Source: Rosistilla oblonga (GTDB taxonomy: Bacteria > Planctomycetota > Planctomycetia > Pirellulales > Pirellulaceae). Taken from it: 64,000 nt of DNA. The stretch covers positions 2,604,001 to 2,668,000 of the forward strand of contig NZ_CP036292.1 of the NCBI RefSeq assembly GCF_007751715.1, given 5' to 3'. Below are positions 60,629 to 64,000 of this stretch, in pieces. The translations under genes and the position numbers were made by a program. The stretch's first letter is position 1. Every line of letters begins with the position of its first letter. The notes beneath the pieces were generated by a model, which was not told the DNA's origin, did no database searches, and saw only the letters and a list, made by a program, of their open reading frames with translations.

Positions 60629-63600
60629 TCAGTCCAAATTTCGTGAATGAATAATGGCGCGTTTGGCCGATTCCCCGTCGCCTGGTTCGTAGCGAACGGG
60701 AATCGTGCGATCGATGATATAGAACGATCGATAGCGACGGTCCTCGCCAATATCGGCACCGTATTCGTCCGCGGGGTCACCATTGGAATCGATGTTGAAC
60801 AAACCAATCGTTGTCCAAACGGCAAACACCTGGGAGTTCGAATCGGTCAGATTCGGCAATCGTGTGATGCCCAAATTGCGATGGAATTGGCTGCGTGTAT
60901 TCGACATGGCGCGTACCGTATCGTCATCGTTGCGACGAAACAGCGGTTTGGTCGCCGAGGCAGGATCAGGACGCAAAAGTCCGGTACTCAACGGAGTCCC
61001 GTTTTGCATCGTGGTTGAATACGACGGCGTATTGGTTGATGCGTCATAGTTGATCACCAACGGCCCAACACCAGCAAACCCGGAAGGCTTAAAGGCTCCC
61101 GCAAATTGAGTCGGACGTGTTCCATCCAAATAGGGCGATACCGGAACAGTAGACGTTGCTGGAATAGCATAGCCACGCCGACTTTCAATGTATGAACTCC
61201 AAAACGCGGGAGCGTCATTTTCGGTCTCCGTGATTGTCGAATAGGGCTGCATCAGATCGAGAAACGTGCTTCGACTCTGCAACGTATTGAGGTTGATCTT
61301 GCCGGCTCGTCCTGAATTCGGCTTCCAGTTGAACGGCGGACGCAGGATTTCGAACGGAACGAGATCGCGGAAGTCAAACACGTTCGGGTAACTGTTGACT
61401 TCGGGAGGCCAGGTCTGCGCCGCACTTTGGATTGGGCCAAGGTAATGGCCCGGATGAATCATCTCGTGCCGATAATCGAATGGATCGGGAGTTCCAACCC
61501 ACTCCAGAACGCGTCCAAAGTTAGGGCTGTTATTGAAATCGGGATCCGCATCGAAGTAGTTGAAAAGATGCCCAAACTCACCGCGATACATCTGCGGAGC
61601 CGCGGGGGATCCGTTGGTCGTAGCCGACGAATCGTAGATGTTTCTCGCCGGCGTCACCATCGCGGGTGTTGAGAACTGCATCATCAACCGAGAACTGCTA
61701 GTCATCGGAACGTGCATGATTTCGTACGGCGATGCAAACGGCCGATTGTTCCACGTGATCCATGGGAATGGCCGTGTTGCGGGGGCGCCGACATAACGCA
61801 GTAGCTGACTCGATAGACTACCCGGATTTTGCACCCACCGTTCGCCAAACGCGGCATTCAAATAACCAAGCGTCGTCGAAGCGGTTCCCGCCGTAGGATT
61901 ATCCTGCGGGCCACTGTTCAACAAGTCGTGAGCAAAGTTAGAGGTCGAAAGTGCGATCTCCGATGTCGTCTCTGGGACGCGGGTGCCATACGAGTAGATG
62001 TTGTTGTGTCCCATCCCCTCATTCAAAACCGAATCCGCGGCATTGATATTCCCATCGCCGTTCGAATCGTAGGTCGCGAAGTCGACACCGTTTTTGTAAC
62101 GCGAAGCAAAGCGTTCATCCGGAGCACTTGTGTACGGATTTGGATCCGAAGGATCGATCCAGCCAGGCGTCCCGGCTTGATCGGTTTCCTGTTGGTTCTT
62201 CTCTTCACCGTTAAAGACCGTCAGATCCAACGGCATCCAATCGACAGTCATGTAGGGATTGGTCGTCGCGTTGTACGGCATGGTTGGATCAGCCAACCGT
62301 TGCAGGTACGCGGTCTTGTAGTTCAACCGTGTTCCCGTCCTTTGACCATCGGTAAAATCGTTCGCCAGTGGCGCCCACGATCGCTCGTCAAACGGTTGGT
62401 CGGGCAGACTGTTCGTTGGAGCTTCTTCATCGACATACGCGTCAAACGGATACGTATTGTCGGAACCTACCAGCCGATATTGTGGTTCGGGATAATAGGT
62501 CGTCTCCCATGGACCGGGTTCGGAGATGTTGACTCCAATTCGCTCCGGCGCCGTCGTCGCGGCATTCGACCAAGTTGCGGGAACTGGCGCAGATGCAATG
62601 ATTCCCACCACGTCGCGAATCTGTTCACTATAGATTGGCGTGATCATGGCCCCGGTGGTGTCGCGAGTTTCAATCGCGGTCGGGGTCAACGTGATCGATT
62701 GAGGACTCGCATAGCTGCTGTAGTTCAAACCGACAGGCGTCGGAACGTTTTGAGCTCCGATGGCAGTAAACGTTCGAGAACCAATCACAGCATACTGTCC
62801 TCCACCCAATAGAATCCCATCGGGCGAATAGCTCGTGTCGGCGTTAAAGCTGTAGAACACCTTGGGCGTGCCGCCAGCGGTTTTTGAATCGTCGGGAAGT
62901 GTAACCGCAGTCGGGTCTTGCGATGTCATCCAGATTACGCGGTCGAACTTGAACGCGGGATCCTGCCGATACGGGAATGGAGAAGCGGCGTCGATTTTGG
63001 GAATAAACTGCTCTACGTCCGCAGCTCCCAAAAGGTCATTTGCCGACAACGCAGGATCTTGCAATCGCGTGACGGGGCTCAGTTGAGGATCGTTGTTATC
63101 CGCCGTTGGGTCCGAACTGTGGTTCGGGGTGATTCCAATTCGCCAAACGGGATTGTTGTCGGGCGCTTTGGCAGAAAGATTCAAATACCGCGTATCGGGA
63201 ACCGAGTCGGCATCGGTATCGACAGCAGTGTAGAGATCGCTCGGAGCGGCCCAAGGGTTGGCGGGATCTGAACTGGTGTCGAACTTCTGAGGCGAACGCG
63301 GGCAGAACAATTCCAGGACTGTGGTCCCTTGGGGAATTCGATATTGATCGACGTCATCATCGTTGTCGCCCCAGTCATCCGTAGCGGGATCGGGCAGACG
63401 CTTGCTCATGTCTCCCGAATCAAATTCCGAATCTTTAACTCGACGATCGTGGAAGTTGAGCGACTCGGTCAGCAACAATTCAGGTGCTTCCATGCCCCAC
63501 ACGACACCGCGTGGCGTGGGGGTTGTACCATCGGGCAACGTGTCGTTGGTCGTCGCTAGGTTGCCGTCGACATCCCATCCATCGTACGGATCGACGTCGT

Positions 63601-64000
63601 ATTCGAAGCCTGTCATGATGCTGTCGCCGTCGCGGAAGTCGACAACATTGACAGCCCATTGGGCCAATCGCCATGCGCGATATTCGGCTTCCGTCGCAGG
63701 ATGCCCCGTTGTGCTCGAACGGTAGTCAAAGGCGGTGTTCGCGGATTCATCGCGAGTGACAAACATCGCCAAGCAATACAGGTGACGCGCGAGAAGCGTA
63801 CGGCTATTGCGTGACACCTCTTCAGGAGTCAAATCGGCAGCCATCACACTGCCAGTCCCAGTTGTCCACTGCGTGTTGACGATCGATCCGGACGTCGCAT
63901 CGATCGCTGGATAAAACGATTCGATCGCGGCTAGAATCTCTTGCGGATCATCGACAACACCGTCGCCATCGGTATCGATACCATTGCCGATCGGACGATT
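60629..64000 (-). CDS. Giant secretion/pilus-associated protein, N-terminus outside window
   Basis: The frame is open from 64000 down to a TAG-free end at 60629 (1123 residues visible); the start is beyond the window. It has an Asp-rich loop near the visible N-terminus (IDTDGDGVVDDPQE), a long Ser/Thr/Pro/Asn-rich beta-like body and, near the end, SGRAGKINLNTLQSRSTFLD, which resembles the NLNT segment of GspK/PilX-like minor pseudopilins. The last part (FAVWTTIGLFNIDSNGDPAD) resembles planctomycete pilus-assembly hypotheticals. I infer a GspK-like partner of the downstream prepilin; it could also be an adhesin. Confidence 0.75.
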   Translation of the reverse strand, partial: NRPIGNGIDTDGDGVVDDPQEILAAIESFYPAIDATSGSIVNTQWTTGTGSVMAADLTPEEVSRNSRTLLARHLYCLAMFVTRDESANTAFDYRSSTTGHPATEAEYRAWRLAQWAVNVVDFRDGDSIMTGFEYDVDPYDGWDVDGNLATTNDTLPDGTTPTPRGVVWGMEAPELLLTESLNFHDRRVKDSEFDSGDMSKRLPDPATDDWGDNDDDVDQYRIPQGTTVLELFCPRSPQKFDTSSDPANPWAAPSDLYTAVDTDADSVPDTRYLNLSAKAPDNNPVWRIGITPNHSSDPTADNNDPQLSPVTRLQDPALSANDLLGAADVEQFIPKIDAASPFPYRQDPAFKFDRVIWMTSQDPTAVTLPDDSKTAGGTPKVFYSFNADTSYSPDGILLGGGQYAVIGSRTFTAIGAQNVPTPVGLNYSSYASPQSITLTPTAIETRDTTGAMITPIYSEQIRDVVGIIASAPVPATWSNAATTAPERIGVNISEPGPWETTYYPEPQYRLVGSDNTYPFDAYVDEEAPTNSLPDQPFDERSWAPLANDFTDGQRTGTRLNYKTAYLQRLADPTMPYNATTNPYMTVDWMPLDLTVFNGEEKNQQETDQAGTPGWIDPSDPNPYTSAPDERFASRYKNGVDFATYDSNGDGNINAADSVLNEGMGHNNIYSYGTRVPETTSEIALSTSNFAHDLLNSGPQDNPTAGTASTTLGYLNAAFGERWVQNPGSLSSQLLRYVGAPATRPFPWITWNNRPFASPYEIMHVPMTSSSRLMMQFSTPAMVTPARNIYDSSATTNGSPAAPQMYRGEFGHLFNYFDADPDFNNSPNFGRVLEWVGTPDPFDYRHEMIHPGHYLGPIQSAAQTWPPEVNSYPNVFDFRDLVPFEILRPPFNWKPNSGRAGKINLNTLQSRSTFLDLMQPYSTITETENDAPAFWSSYIESRRGYAIPATSTVPVSPYLDGTRPTQFAGAFKPSGFAGVGPLVINYDASTNTPSYSTTMQNGTPLSTGLLRPDPASATKPLFRRNDDDTVRAMSNTRSQFHRNLGITRLPNLTDSNSQVFAVWTTIGLFNIDSNGDPADEYGADIGEDRRYRSFYIIDRTIPVRYEPGDGESAKRAIIHSRNLD

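Overview
The window comes from a GC-rich planctomycete, most likely Pirellulaceae (Rhodopirellula, Rosistilla or Roseimaritima type). The signs are a PVC-type dehydrogenase with a PVC-type heme-binding domain, formylglycine sulfatases, an LtaS-like membrane hydrolase, frequent non-ATG starts, a large prepilin-like pair and very many intergenic palindromic repeats. The genus is inferred from gene content only; no search was run.

Layout. 1-8.1 kb: the end of an RND efflux pump, a 1570-aa secreted FG-GAP/dehydrogenase/HEAT/cytochrome c fusion and a small methyltransferase. 8.1-11.8 kb: a 100-bp tandem palindrome array, a PLP enzyme and a frameshifted IS4-type element that has split a palindromic repeat. 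11.8-17.7 kb: pyrimidine salvage (cdd and thymidine phosphorylase), a ThDP-dependent 2-oxo acid decarboxylase, a secreted glycine-zipper protein and a GYF/PH-domain membrane protein. 17.9-25.5 kb: a tightly coupled ten-gene minus-strand operon for an Mrp/Mbh-like ion-translocating complex with three different D-like antiporter subunits. 25.9-33 kb: a polytopic glycosyltransferase-like protein, an LtaS-like hydrolase, a YHS-domain membrane protein and a coiled-coil membrane protein. 33.4-37.6 kb: two formylglycine sulfatases. 38.2-43.1 kb: the prkA-yeaH-spoVR stress module. 43.2-46.9 kb: a divergent Hsp70 with its DUF2760 partner, and pgk. 47.1-53.4 kb: a secreted protein of unknown function, a di-heme cytochrome c peroxidase, a coiled-coil protein, a CsrA with a long tail and a stand-alone NusG paralogue. 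53.6-57 kb: a His-rich lipoprotein, then arrays of ~127-bp palindromic repeats flanking a two-gene HicA-like toxin-antitoxin candidate. 57.2-64 kb: a Gfo/Idh/MocA oxidoreductase, a remnant of a pilin-like gene tail, a PilW/GspJ-like prepilin and a giant partner gene running off the end.

Themes. All seven convergent gene junctions hold a hairpin or palindromic repeat, from several unrelated families. The best candidates for little-described biology are the Mbh-ordered Mrp complex without any redox subunits and with a His-rich insert in its C subunit, the HicA-like pair inside the repeat array, and the long-tailed CsrA behind a sigma-54-like promoter. No rRNA, tRNA or CRISPR array was recognised.
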